Source: JAWKXU01 sp964468045 (lineage in GTDB: Bacteria > Pseudomonadota > Alphaproteobacteria > Sphingomonadales > Sphingomonadaceae). Taken from it: DNA of 64,000 nt. The position numbers and the translations under genes are program-made. The notes under the pieces are model-generated. The model had not been told where the DNA came from. It searched no databases and saw nothing but the letters and a program-made list of their open reading frames with translations. Positions 9,837 through 18,328 of this stretch are shown here, in pieces. Location of the stretch: NCBI GenBank assembly GCA_964468045.1, contig CAYXTO010000001.1:310001-374000 (forward strand), read 5' to 3'. The stretch's first letter is position 1. Every line of letters starts with the position of its first letter.

Positions 9837-11057
9837 TCAGGCCCCGTTGGTCATTGCCTTCTCGAGATTTTCCACGATTGCCTCGAAGAATTTCTCGGTC
9901 GTCATCCAGCTCTGTTCCGGGCCGATCAGCAAGGCGAGATCCTTGGTCATCTGTCCGCCTTCGACGGTCTCGATGCAGACGCGCTCGAGCGTTTCCGCAA
10001 ACCGCACCACATCCGGCGTATCATCGAAGCGGCCGCGATAGATCAGGCCGCGCGTCCAGGCGAAGATGGACGCGATCGGATTGGTGGAGGTCGCCTTGCC
10101 CTGCTGATGCTGGCGATAGTGGCGAGTCACGGTGCCGTGGGCGGCTTCCGCTTCCACGGTCTTCCCGTCCGGAGTCATCAGGACCGAAGTCATGAGACCG
10201 AGCGAGCCGAAGCCCTGGGCGACGGTGTCGGACTGCACGTCGCCATCATAGTTCTTGCAGGCCCAGACGAACTTGCCGCTCCATTTCAGGGCGCTGGCCA
10301 CCATGTCGTCGATCAGGCGATGCTCGTAGGTGATGCCCTTGGCTTCGAACTGCGCCTTGAACTCGTTCTGGTAGACTTCCTCGAACAGATCCTTGAAGCG
10401 GCCGTCATAGGCCTTGAGGATCGTGTTCTTGGTGGAGAGATAGACTGGCCAGCCGAGGCCCAGGCCGTAATTCATCGAGGCGCGGGCGAAATCGCGGATC
10501 GAATCGTCCAGATTGTACATCGCCATGGCGACGCCCGAACTGGGGAACTGGAACACGTCCAGATCGATGTTCTTGCCGTCATCCCCTTCGAACACGAGGC
10601 GCAGCTTGCCGGGACCGGGGATCAGAGTGTCGGTGGCGCGATACTGGTCGCCGAAGGCGTGGCGCCCGACCACGATCGGGTCGGTCCAGCCCGGCACCAG
10701 GCGGGGGACGTTCTTGATCACGATCGGTTCGCGGAAGACGACGCCGCCCAGAATGTTGCGGATCGTGCCGTTGGGCGACTTCCACATCTTCTTGAGGCTG
10801 AATTCCTCGACGCGCGCTTCATCGGGCGTGATGGTCGCGCATTTTACGCCGACGCCGAATTCCTTGATCGCGTTGGCGGCGTCGACCGTGATCTGGTCGT
10901 CGGTTTCGTCGCGCTTCTGGATGGAGAGATCGTAATATTTCAGATCAATGTCGAGGTAGGGAAGGATCAGGCGTTCGCGGATCCATTCCCATATGATCCG
11001 AGTCATCTCGTCGCCGTCGATTTCGACAACCGGGTTCTTAACCTTGATCTTTGCCAT
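9837..11057 (-). CDS. icd: NADP-dependent isocitrate dehydrogenase
   Basis: This TCA-cycle enzyme oxidatively decarboxylates isocitrate to 2-oxoglutarate and yields NADPH. The 406-residue product begins KNPVVEIDGDEMTRIIW, the hallmark of the homodimeric type II (eukaryote-like) Icd common in alphaproteobacteria rather than the E. coli type. It contains NYDGDVQSDTVAQGFGS and EAEAAHGTVTRHYR, with metal- and NADP-binding residues. Divergent from the branched-chain dehydrogenase operon, sharing a 164-bp intergenic region in which I see no clear operator. Confidence 0.97.
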   Translation of the reverse strand: MAKIKVKNPVVEIDGDEMTRIIWEWIRERLILPYLDIDLKYYDLSIQKRDETDDQITVDAANAIKEFGVGVKCATITPDEARVEEFSLKKMWKSPNGTIRNILGGVVFREPIVIKNVPRLVPGWTDPIVVGRHAFGDQYRATDTLIPGPGKLRLVFEGDDGKNIDLDVFQFPSSGVAMAMYNLDDSIRDFARASMNYGLGLGWPVYLSTKNTILKAYDGRFKDLFEEVYQNEFKAQFEAKGITYEHRLIDDMVASALKWSGKFVWACKNYDGDVQSDTVAQGFGSLGLMTSVLMTPDGKTVEAEAAHGTVTRHYRQHQQGKATSTNPIASIFAWTRGLIYRGRFDDTPDVVRFAETLERVCIETVEGGQMTKDLALLIGPEQSWMTTEKFFEAIVENLEKAMTNGA

Positions 11058-11221
11058 ATCCGTCCTGTCAATCCGCGATAATCTGCGCGCCTCTTAGCAG
11101 GTGCGCGGGCTGGTGCAAGGCGCGCAAGTGGCCGGAAGATGGGTGGGGCTGGTGCCGGTCGGCAAGGCGGGATAGGTTTTTACGCTGACGCGTTGAAGCA
11201 TCGAGAGGGCGGTAGTACGCG

Positions 11222-12511
11222 ATGAAACGGGATGACAGGGAAGCCGGCAAGGGGCCCGCCAATCGCCCTTCCTTGAGCCTGCATGTTCCGGAGCCGCATT
11301 TCCGCCCTGGCGACAAGGTCGATTACAGCTACCTCCAGATACCTGAGCCTGACGCGATCCCGCGGCTCGACGAAACGGCGGAGGCGGGGGGAATGCATGC
11401 GCTGGCCTATGGCTTGATCCGCGTGCTGGACGATAGCAATCGGGCGGTGGGCAGCTGGAATCCCCGGCTCGATCCCGAGACGTTGCTGCTGATGCTGCGC
11501 AAGATGGCGCTGATACGGGCATTCGACGACCGGATGTTTCGCGCCCAGAGGCAGGGCAAGACCAGCTTCTACATCAAGTCGACCGGCGAGGAGGCGGTAT
11601 CGATCGGGGCCGCCCTGGCGCTTGACCGCGAAGACATGTGCTTTCCCAGCTATCGCCAGCCGGGGATATTGATCGCGCGCGATTATCCGATCGAGCGGAT
11701 GATGAACCAGATCTATTCGAACCGGCTCGATCCGTTGAAGGGGCGGCAGCTGCCGATCATGTATTCCGCGAAGAGCCATGGCTTCTTCACGATTTCCGGC
11801 AATCTCACGACGCAATATCCGCAAGCGGTCGGCTGGGCGATGGCCAGCGCCTCCAAGGGCGACACCCGCATCGCCGCCGCATGGTGCGGCGAAGGCTCGA
11901 CCTCGGAAGGGGATTTCCACAACGGCCTCACCTTTGCCGCAATCTACAATGCTCCCTGCATTTTCAATGTAGTGAACAATCAATACGCTATTTCCAGCTT
12001 TTCAGGATTTGCGGGAAGTGAGCGGACCACCTTCGCGGCACGGGCGATCGGGTACGGCATTCCCGGTTTGCGCGTTGATGGGAACGATATCCTCGCGGTC
12101 TATGCGGCAACCCGCTGGGCGGCCGACCGGGCGAGATTGAACCTCGGCCCCTCGCTCATCGAGCTTTTCACCTATCGGGCGGAGGCGCACAGCACATCCG
12201 ACGATCCGTCCGCCTATCGCAGCGCGCAGGAGCGGGAGGAGTGGCCGCTGGGCGACCCGATCACCCGCCTAAAGCGGTATTGCATCGCGGAGGGTATCTG
12301 GGACGCGGAACGGCATGAGGCGATGGATCTGGAAGTGGCGAGGGAGGTGCAGGCCGCCCAGAAGGAGGCGGAGCGCAATGGTATCCTTGGTCATGGCCTT
12401 CACCAGCCCGATCAGACCATGTTCCAGGATGTGTTCGAAGAACTGCCGTGGCACCTGAAGGAGCAATGCGCCCAGGCCATTCACGAAAGGAAGCTGAAGT
12501 GGCCCGAATGA
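11222..12511 (+). CDS. bkdA1: Branched-chain 2-oxoacid dehydrogenase E1 alpha subunit
   Basis: This is the thiamin-diphosphate-dependent decarboxylase subunit of the complex that converts branched 2-oxoacids (from Leu, Ile, Val) to acyl-CoAs. The product has 429 residues. The ThDP/Mg motif runs from GDTRIAAAWCGEGSTSEGDFHNG to VNNQYAISS at about residues 220-260, and RAEAHSTSDDPSAYR is the E1-alpha phosphorylation-loop region. The N-terminal extension of about 80 residues is typical of BkdA1 and separates it from PdhA. A GAGAGGGCGG ribosome site precedes the ATG. First gene of a three-gene operon, overlapping E1 beta. Confidence 0.93.
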   Translation: MKRDDREAGKGPANRPSLSLHVPEPHFRPGDKVDYSYLQIPEPDAIPRLDETAEAGGMHALAYGLIRVLDDSNRAVGSWNPRLDPETLLLMLRKMALIRAFDDRMFRAQRQGKTSFYIKSTGEEAVSIGAALALDREDMCFPSYRQPGILIARDYPIERMMNQIYSNRLDPLKGRQLPIMYSAKSHGFFTISGNLTTQYPQAVGWAMASASKGDTRIAAAWCGEGSTSEGDFHNGLTFAAIYNAPCIFNVVNNQYAISSFSGFAGSERTTFAARAIGYGIPGLRVDGNDILAVYAATRWAADRARLNLGPSLIELFTYRAEAHSTSDDPSAYRSAQEREEWPLGDPITRLKRYCIAEGIWDAERHEAMDLEVAREVQAAQKEAERNGILGHGLHQPDQTMFQDVFEELPWHLKEQCAQAIHERKLKWPE

Positions 12512-13512
12512 CGATGGTCCAGGCTATCAACAGCGCGCTTCGCGTGATGATGGCACGGGATGATCGCATCGTCGTGCTGGGCGAGGATGTGGGGTATTTC
12601 GGCGGCGTGTTTCGGGTCACTGCCGGCTTGCAGGCGGAATTCGGCAAGGAACGCTGCTTCGATACTCCCATCAGCGAGTGCGGGATCATCGGTACGGCAA
12701 TCGGAATGGCTGCCTATGGATTGCGCCCCGTGCCGGAAATCCAGTTTGCCGATTACATCTATCCCGGCTTGGATCAGATCATCAGCGAAGCAGCCCGGAT
12801 CCGCTATCGTTCGGCAGGTGATTTCGTCTGCCCGATGACGGTCCGCGTGCCGTTCGGGGGCGGCATTTTCGGCGGACAGACTCACAGCCAGTCCCCGGAG
12901 AGCCTGTTCACCCATATTTCCGGTATCAAGACGGCGGTGCCGTCCACTCCCCGCGATGCCAAGGGCCTGCTGATCGCCGCGATCGAGGACAACGATCCGG
13001 TGATCTTCATGGAGCCCAAGCGCTGCTATAATGGGCCGTTCAATGGCAAGTATGATCAGCCGGCAAGGAACTGGGCCGATCATCCCGACGCCGATGTCGA
13101 CGAGGAATATTTCAGGATACCGCTGGGAAAGGCGAAAATCGTACGTGAGGGGGATGAGTGCACGATCCTGACATATGGGACGATGGTGCATGTCGCCGAA
13201 CAGGTGCTCGAAGACCGCGAGGTCAATGGCGAGCTGATCGATCTCAGGACCCTGCTGCCGCTCGACATCGAAGCAATCGAGGCTTCGGTCAGGAAGACGG
13301 GCCGCTGCCTGATCATTCACGAAGCTACCCGGACCAGCGGCTTCGGCGCAGAACTGTCGGCTCTGGTGCAGGAACGCTGCTTCTACCATCTCGAAGCGCC
13401 GATCGAGCGGGTGACCGGTTTCGACACGCCATATCCCCATTCGCTGGAATGGGCGTATTTCCCGGGGCCGATCCGGATCGGCGAGGCCTTGGATCGACTG
13501 ATGCAGGATTAG
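12499..13512 (+). CDS. bkdA2: Branched-chain 2-oxoacid dehydrogenase E1 beta subunit
   Basis: This subunit pairs with E1 alpha to bind ThDP and the E2 core. Conserved stretches are VVLGEDVGYFGG, TPISECGIIGTAIGMA, and the C-terminal transketolase domain (ILTYGTMVHVAEQ, then DLRTLLPLD). Two starts are possible: GTG 12499, five to six bases after an AAGGAAG ribosome site, and ATG 12508, which overlaps the E1 alpha stop as ATGA. The GTG has the better spacing and is used here. The frame is open further upstream but would overlap E1 alpha deeply. Confidence 0.93.
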   Translation: MARMTMVQAINSALRVMMARDDRIVVLGEDVGYFGGVFRVTAGLQAEFGKERCFDTPISECGIIGTAIGMAAYGLRPVPEIQFADYIYPGLDQIISEAARIRYRSAGDFVCPMTVRVPFGGGIFGGQTHSQSPESLFTHISGIKTAVPSTPRDAKGLLIAAIEDNDPVIFMEPKRCYNGPFNGKYDQPARNWADHPDADVDEEYFRIPLGKAKIVREGDECTILTYGTMVHVAEQVLEDREVNGELIDLRTLLPLDIEAIEASVRKTGRCLIIHEATRTSGFGAELSALVQERCFYHLEAPIERVTGFDTPYPHSLEWAYFPGPIRIGEALDRLMQD

Positions 13513-13516
13513 CGCT

Positions 13517-14755
13517 ATGCCGAGGTTCGAATTCAAGCTTCCGGATATTGGCGAAGGCGTCGCAGAGGCCGAAATCGTCGAATGGCATGTGGCCGTGGGT
13601 GACCGGGTGAAGGAAGACCAACTGGTGGCTTCCGCCATGACAGATAAGGCCACGGTCGAGCTGGAAACGCCCAAGGCCGGGATAATCACCGAGGTGGGCT
13701 GCAAGGTCGGCGATATCCTGCCGATCGGATCCGTTCTGGTGGTGATCGAAACGGAGGACGACCAGGTGGATTCCGCCGAGGGGGCAATGGAAGATCACTC
13801 ATCCGGCCAGGTCGGCAAGCCGTCCCCGAATTTGGCGGAAGCGTCAGAAAATGAGGAGGCTGCGCAATCCGGGACAGGCAGCACCTTGGGCGAGCGGCGC
13901 GAAGGACACGTGCTGGCATCGCCGGCGGTCCGAAAGCGTGCGAAGCAGCTTGGCATCGAACTGTCGGCGGTCCCCGCGCCCGATGCGCAGGTTCACCACG
14001 CCGATCTCGACGCATTTCTTCTCGGCGGCCGTTCTGTACGGCCCGATCTGCCTGCGGAGGAGCGCGCTGACCGGCAGTTTCCCATTCAGGGAATGCGCAG
14101 GCAGATTGCGTTGCGCATGGCTGAATCGAAACGGCATATCCCGCATTTCACCTATGTCGAAGAGATCGATGTCACCGAACTGGAACGCCTTCGCTCCGTT
14201 CTGAATGGCCGGGAAGAGAGCGCCCCCAAATTGACGCTGTTGCCCTTTCTCATTCTCGCGATGTGCAGGGCCTTGGGGAAATTCCCCATGATGAATGCGC
14301 ATTATGATGACGATGCAGGCGTCGTTACCCAATATGGCGCGGTGCATGCGGGCATTGCCACGCAGACCGACAAGGGCCTCATGGTCCCGGTCATCCGCGA
14401 TGCGCACCAGATGGATATCTGGCAGCTCTCCGGCGCGATCTCTCATGTGGCTGCAGGCGCGCGCGCGGGCCGCCTGCACAAGAAGGAGTTGAGCGGCCCC
14501 ACCATTTCCATCAGCTCGCTGGGGAAATTGGGCGGGGTCGCTTCAACGCCGATCATAAACCGCCCCGAAGTGGCGATACTGGCGCCGAATCGCGTTGTCG
14601 AACGGCCGATGTGGGTGGCGGATCGAGTCGAGCCTCGCAAGGTCATGAACCTGTCGATCAGCTGCGATCACAGGATCATTGACGGGCACGATGCCGCTTC
14701 CTTCATTCAGACTATCAAGGAGAGGTTCGAGACACCGGCGCTGCTGTTCACCTGA
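13517..14755 (+). CDS. bkdB: Dihydrolipoamide acyltransferase E2 of the branched-chain 2-oxoacid dehydrogenase
   Basis: This E2 core subunit transfers the acyl group from lipoyl-lysine to CoA. The protein has 412 residues: one lipoyl domain (residues about 3-78, Lys in MTDKATVELETPKAG), a Glu/Ser-rich linker, a peripheral subunit-binding domain at about 130-165 (LASPAVRKRAKQLGIELS), and the catalytic domain ending in SCDHRIIDGHDAASF with the active-site His and Asp. Only 4 bp separate it from E1 beta. No E3 (lpd) gene follows, so the complex must use a lipoamide dehydrogenase encoded elsewhere. The following 249 bp to the PilZ gene hold nothing I can name. Confidence 0.93.
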   Translation: MPRFEFKLPDIGEGVAEAEIVEWHVAVGDRVKEDQLVASAMTDKATVELETPKAGIITEVGCKVGDILPIGSVLVVIETEDDQVDSAEGAMEDHSSGQVGKPSPNLAEASENEEAAQSGTGSTLGERREGHVLASPAVRKRAKQLGIELSAVPAPDAQVHHADLDAFLLGGRSVRPDLPAEERADRQFPIQGMRRQIALRMAESKRHIPHFTYVEEIDVTELERLRSVLNGREESAPKLTLLPFLILAMCRALGKFPMMNAHYDDDAGVVTQYGAVHAGIATQTDKGLMVPVIRDAHQMDIWQLSGAISHVAAGARAGRLHKKELSGPTISISSLGKLGGVASTPIINRPEVAILAPNRVVERPMWVADRVEPRKVMNLSISCDHRIIDGHDAASFIQTIKERFETPALLFT

Positions 14756-15004
14756 TTCAGGCGATACGCGAGTTTGCAGAGCTAAATCGTACGGCTATGA
14801 ACCGGATTGATCGGAAACCCTCTAGCGCTGACCCGACGCCTCCTTCGGCAGAGCTTCGACGATTAAACAGCGCTAATCTTGGCCCGCAGGTCCTGTGAAA
14901 GCGATCCCACCATCCATGCTGGCCTCCTGTGACCAGCAGACAGCGTGAAACACATCATGCGCTCAAAGGAAATTCCTCTCAATTCAGTTCGGGCAGAAGC
15001 TGCT

Positions 15005-15619
15005 CTAATGTGGCAATTGCTGATTTGAAAATGGCATCTGCAGCAAGGCGGTCATGAACAATATAATTACGACTAATAATATAAATAAAATAACCATGGT
15101 TATATTTTGAGAAATTGGTGCAGGTTTACCCCTATTTTCAATATAATTATTGTGATTTTCGAATTCATCTTCGGAATTTCTTTCGTCAAATCGCCCTGTC
15201 GGAGCGATAAGCAGGGCCGAGCTCACTGTTGCCTTCGATATAGGGGAGGAAAATTCGCAGCCGTAAACATCGCCTTCTGACCAGATAATACAAGCTTCGT
15301 ATGCTTGGGAACCCGGCAATTCTATCCAAATAGTCTCGCCAGCCTTCATCGACATGGCTGTTTGGAATCGAACACCTGTTTCGGACAGGTCGAGGATGGC
15401 CACTCGCGATTCAGCTCGCTCCGACGCCGCCGATGTTCCGACCGACAAGGATCGTCTCGCGAAGCCGCGTCGTCCGCCAAATTTTGAATCGACGCTAATC
15501 TTAGCTAAAGGCAATGCCACTTCCATCTCCGCAAAACAGTTGCGTCCATGGAATTTATGGCGTCTATCCCCTTCGCATACGTGAATCAGGCTTGCGGGGC
15601 ATGATAGCCTGCCCCGCAT
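15005..15619 (-). CDS. PilZ-domain protein with C-terminal membrane anchor
   Basis: Residues about 45-145 look like a PilZ domain: the Arg-rich GGRRGFARRSLS start and ILDLSETGVRF, resembling the RxxxR and DxSxxG elements that bind cyclic di-GMP. A charged, Asn-rich linker follows, then one strong membrane segment (MVILFILLVVIILFMTALL) near the C-terminus. This suggests a tail-anchored c-di-GMP effector, by inference. The part encoding the linker and anchor is visibly AT-rich compared with neighbours, which points to transfer. The start is uncertain: 15619 is the longest frame, and ATG 15526 (MEVALPLAKISVD) is a good alternative. Confidence 0.65.
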   Translation of the reverse strand: MRGRLSCPASLIHVCEGDRRHKFHGRNCFAEMEVALPLAKISVDSKFGGRRGFARRSLSVGTSAASERAESRVAILDLSETGVRFQTAMSMKAGETIWIELPGSQAYEACIIWSEGDVYGCEFSSPISKATVSSALLIAPTGRFDERNSEDEFENHNNYIENRGKPAPISQNITMVILFILLVVIILFMTALLQMPFSNQQLPH

Positions 15620-15700
15620 GAGCGGAGCATTCCATAGATCGACTCCACATTCTCAAAGGAATGTGCATGATCTCAAGCGAATATCTCGTTTGGGGGCACC

Positions 15701-16615
15701 ATGCAGCACACTACTCCGTTCTCGGTTCGCTATCTTACCGACGAACCTGTCCCCATCCGCGACATCATCGGCAGTCTCCAAGGGGTCGAAACCACACTCA
15801 ATGAAGTGGCGCGATTGCTGCCGACATTCATTGATGGCCTTCAAGTCGAAAAAATCGAGATCAGGGTTCGCGAGGTCGCACAGGAGAGCCCACTTCGTGA
15901 GATTTTCGCGGTCGGCCTGTTCTTGGCGTTCCAAAAGCAGTTGGAGGAAGAAGTGCCCCAGCTGATCACCGACGCCACTGGCCTGATCATACCTGACCGA
16001 TTCGATACAGTCGTCACGGTGCTCGCGCTGATTATCGTGTTCTACGGCGTTGGCGCATTGAAGGACTTGGTGCTTGGGCATGGAGCAGCCGGCGCGGCGG
16101 AAGCTCAACTCAATGGTCTGATTTCCGAGCTTGCCGTGGAAATCGGGAAGCCGGAAAGGTTCATCCGGGACAAGTTGGCAGAACGCTATGCCGAAAAGAC
16201 GCTTTGGCGGCGCTTGGCCAATGCAACATCGCGTTTCTTCGCGCCGAGCAAGCGCCAAGATAGCGCGCCGGTCGAGGTCAATGGACGGCAGATTCCGCAG
16301 CATGTGGTGCGAGACGTTCCTGCCGAGTTCCTGGTGGAGGATGCGTCCGAAGAGCACCCGTCGCGTTCGTTCAACGGCGTAATGATCGAGTTACATGCGC
16401 AAGATCGCGACCACAGCGGACGTGGTTGGGCCGCCGTCATTGAGGGTGTTTCAGATCAGCGATTGCGAATGAAGCTGATGACGGAAGTAAGCGCCGCCGA
16501 CCTATGGAATCATGATCGGGTCAGGGGTGATGTCACTGTGCTATACGAGAAGATCGGAGGCGACCTTGTGCCGAGAGAGGTTCATCTTCATCGGGTTACT
16601 GGAGCAACGAAATGA
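15701..16615 (+). CDS. Unknown protein with a central membrane segment
   Basis: I do not recognise this 304-residue protein. It has an N-terminal region of amphipathic character, a hydrophobic segment at about residues 107-128 (VVTVLALIIVFYGVGALKDLVLG), and a soluble C-terminal part rich in charged residues (IELHAQDRDHSGRGWAAVIEG). The next small gene overlaps its stop as ATGA, so the two form an operon. It lies between the chromosomal PilZ gene and the IS element, in a zone that may already belong to the prophage or an older island. Confidence 0.6.
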   Translation: MQHTTPFSVRYLTDEPVPIRDIIGSLQGVETTLNEVARLLPTFIDGLQVEKIEIRVREVAQESPLREIFAVGLFLAFQKQLEEEVPQLITDATGLIIPDRFDTVVTVLALIIVFYGVGALKDLVLGHGAAGAAEAQLNGLISELAVEIGKPERFIRDKLAERYAEKTLWRRLANATSRFFAPSKRQDSAPVEVNGRQIPQHVVRDVPAEFLVEDASEEHPSRSFNGVMIELHAQDRDHSGRGWAAVIEGVSDQRLRMKLMTEVSAADLWNHDRVRGDVTVLYEKIGGDLVPREVHLHRVTGATK

Positions 16616-16782
16616 GCACCCTTCGCAAAGCCCGTGAAGAGGGAAAACTAGACCAGTTCGCCGCAGAGCACGAAGCCGATGCCCCCGGCGACGAGGACGC
16701 CTTCAACCGCGCTTTGCAGTCAATGGCCGGAAAGTCGAAAGCAGTTCCGGCAGCATCGAAGCCGGATCGTTCCGACGATTGA
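16612..16782 (+). CDS. Small hydrophilic protein of unknown function
   Basis: A 56-residue frame starts at an ATGA overlap with the upstream gene. It is charged and contains EEGKLDQFAAEHEADAPGDEDAF and a C-terminal SMAGKSKAVPAASKPDRSDD. The last 80 bp overlap the 3' end of the oppositely oriented transposase frame, so either the insertion sequence ends near here or the transposase frame reads into this gene. The ATGA coupling argues that it is real. Confidence 0.55.
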   Translation: MSTLRKAREEGKLDQFAAEHEADAPGDEDAFNRALQSMAGKSKAVPAASKPDRSDD

Positions 16783-17614
16783 AGCGGTATTCGAACTCCT
16801 TGGCGTAGCGGCCAAGATACTTCGCGCTAACGCTGGTATGCGTCCCTTGGATCGAGCACTTGAGGTGCCGCCAGAAACCTTCGATGGCGTTTACTGACAC
16901 CGTCGCGTTGAGGCGGTAGTCATAGACGGCGTATTCGGCTGCACCGTGGTTCACAGTCGCATGGCGATAGCCTGCTGCGCCAAGGCCCCGGTAGCTGTTC
17001 AGTTCATCGGTGTGGACGACGCCACCCGTTTCGACATTGGCCGTCACAAACGGTTCCAGCGTTGCCCGGCGCTGGTTCGGGACAACTGCCGTCACCACTT
17101 CGCCGCCACGCTCCATCGCTCCGATCAGGACCGTCTTTGCGGCGCTGCCTCGGTTGTGCTTGCCCTTCTTGACGCCGCCCACCAGCGTTTCGTCAACCTC
17201 AACGTGGGTGCCATGCCCGCCAATCGGTTCGTCGCCGTCAACGTCTGCCATGTGCTGCCGGATCAGCCCGGCCATGCGCCATGCCGTCTTGTATGTCACG
17301 CCAAGCTGGCGCTGCAATTCCTTGGCGCTGACGCCGTGCCGCGTGGTGGTGAACAGGTGGATGGCGTAGAACCACAGTTGCAGCGGTGTGCGCGTCTGCT
17401 CGAACGGAGTGCCGACAGTCGGGTGCAGGTGATGACCGCACCACTGGCAGGAATAAGCGCGCTCTGCCTTGATCCGATACCAGTTCGAAGGGCGTTCGCA
17501 TGACGGGCAAGTGAAGCCCTGTCCGAACCGCACGTTGAACAGGTGATTGAGGCAGGTTTCATCGTCAGGAAACTGGCGGAAAAACTGCGTCGTGGTGAGG
17601 GGCTTCGTGTTCAT
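16703..17614 (-). CDS. IS1595-family (ISXO2-like) transposase
   Basis: This 303-residue transposase has an N-terminal zinc ribbon (CPSCERP, then YSCQWCGHH) and an ISXO2-like DDE domain. Acidic residues are visible in EVDETLVGG, HTDELNSYRG and NAIEGFWRHLK. This is the IS1595 layout, probably of the ISSpo8-type group. The frame appears intact, including FPDDETCLNHLF at the start. I could not find convincing terminal inverted repeats or a target duplication, so the exact element ends remain open. The element separates chromosome-like genes from a decapitated prophage antirepressor. Confidence 0.92.
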   Translation of the reverse strand: MNTKPLTTTQFFRQFPDDETCLNHLFNVRFGQGFTCPSCERPSNWYRIKAERAYSCQWCGHHLHPTVGTPFEQTRTPLQLWFYAIHLFTTTRHGVSAKELQRQLGVTYKTAWRMAGLIRQHMADVDGDEPIGGHGTHVEVDETLVGGVKKGKHNRGSAAKTVLIGAMERGGEVVTAVVPNQRRATLEPFVTANVETGGVVHTDELNSYRGLGAAGYRHATVNHGAAEYAVYDYRLNATVSVNAIEGFWRHLKCSIQGTHTSVSAKYLGRYAKEFEYRFNRRNDPASMLPELLSTFRPLTAKRG

Positions 17615-17630
17615 ACACCATTCTATACCC

Positions 17631-17647
17631 CATACGTTCTACGTATG
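17631..17647. repeat. Perfect palindrome next to the transposase start
   Basis: CATACGT-TCT-ACGTATG, seven-base arms with a three-base centre, lies 17 bp upstream of the transposase ATG and close to the IS/prophage junction. It could be a transposase operator, part of the IS end, or a left-over phage site; nothing decides between these. Confidence 0.45.
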
Positions 17648-17712
17648 CAAGGGGGATAGACGCCGATAAATGGCAGGAACTGGAATCGCAGGCTCACCAG
17701 CCCATTGATCCG

Positions 17713-18117
17713 ATGAAGGCGCTGAACGATCCAGCCACCATGCGCGGCTTGCTGCTGTCCTACAGTGAGAAGGTGCTGGAACTGGAGCATCAGAATGCCG
17801 AACTGGCCCCTAAGGCCGAGGCACTCGATCGGATTGCCCAGGCGAGCGGATCCCTTTGTGTCACCGACGCGGCCAAGGCGCTGCAATTGCCCCCGCGCAA
17901 GCTGTTCTCATGGCTGAGCGAGCATCGCTGGATCTACAGAAGGCACGGAACCGGGTGGCTGGGCTATCAGGACAAGGTGCAGGCGGGCTACCTGGAGCAC
18001 AAGGTAACGACCGTCGATACCGCCTATGGCGATCAGCGCATTACCGAACAGGTCAGGATCACGCCGAAAGGGATGGCCAGACTGGCCGGAATATTCGGAC
18101 AGGAGGAGGCGGCGTAG
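17713..18117 (+). CDS. Phage antirepressor KilAC domain, N-terminal part missing
   Basis: This 134-residue product is a KilAC domain: a short coiled coil (YSEKVLELEHQNAELAPKAEALDRI) followed by GSLCVTDAAKALQLPPRKLFSWL and RITPKGMARLAGIF. Phage antirepressors normally place a Rha, BRO-N or ORF6N domain before KilAC. Here the frame stays open upstream (IDADKWQELESQAHQPIDP, the usual interdomain linker) until it meets the IS element, so the N-terminal domain seems to have been cut off by the insertion or a deletion next to it. The fragment may still be expressed from ATG 17713, but antirepressor function is doubtful. Confidence 0.8.
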   Translation: MKALNDPATMRGLLLSYSEKVLELEHQNAELAPKAEALDRIAQASGSLCVTDAAKALQLPPRKLFSWLSEHRWIYRRHGTGWLGYQDKVQAGYLEHKVTTVDTAYGDQRITEQVRITPKGMARLAGIFGQEEAA

Positions 18118-18133
18118 GGCGGGTTTCCCGCCC
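18117..18133 (+). terminator. Hairpin terminator after the KilAC gene
   Basis: GGGCGGG (18117-18123), loop TTT, CCCGCCC (18127-18133), then CCTTTC. It is a perfect 7-bp GC stem beginning in the stop codon with only a short T-run. It sits between convergent transcription units and could also serve the leftward operon. Confidence 0.6.
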
Positions 18134-18136
18134 CTT

Positions 18137-18313
18137 TCAAGGATTATAAGCAAGCCACACGTTGAATGCCGATAAGAGGAAAAGAGGCACTCCCATTATG
18201 CTGGCGGCTATAAATGCCACGAGGCGCGTCTCCGGTGGATTCTTCCACCTGGAGACGAAGTAAACCGGAGCGCCCATGAAAATCGCCAGCGCAGGCGGAT
18301 AAAGCCACCACAT
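18137..18313 (-). CDS. Small two-helix membrane protein
   Basis: This 58-residue frame begins 15 bp after the giant polyvalent gene. It encodes two hydrophobic segments (LYPPALAIFMGAPVYFV and FIAASIMGVPLFLLSAF) separated by a charged loop (SRWKNPPETR). It is the last gene of the leftward late operon. The role is unknown; candidates are a holin-like or superinfection-related membrane peptide. No clear ribosome site is seen, consistent with coupling to the gene before it. Confidence 0.55.
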   Translation of the reverse strand: MWWLYPPALAIFMGAPVYFVSRWKNPPETRLVAFIAASIMGVPLFLLSAFNVWLAYNP

Positions 18314-18328
18314 CAGCGGCTCATACCA

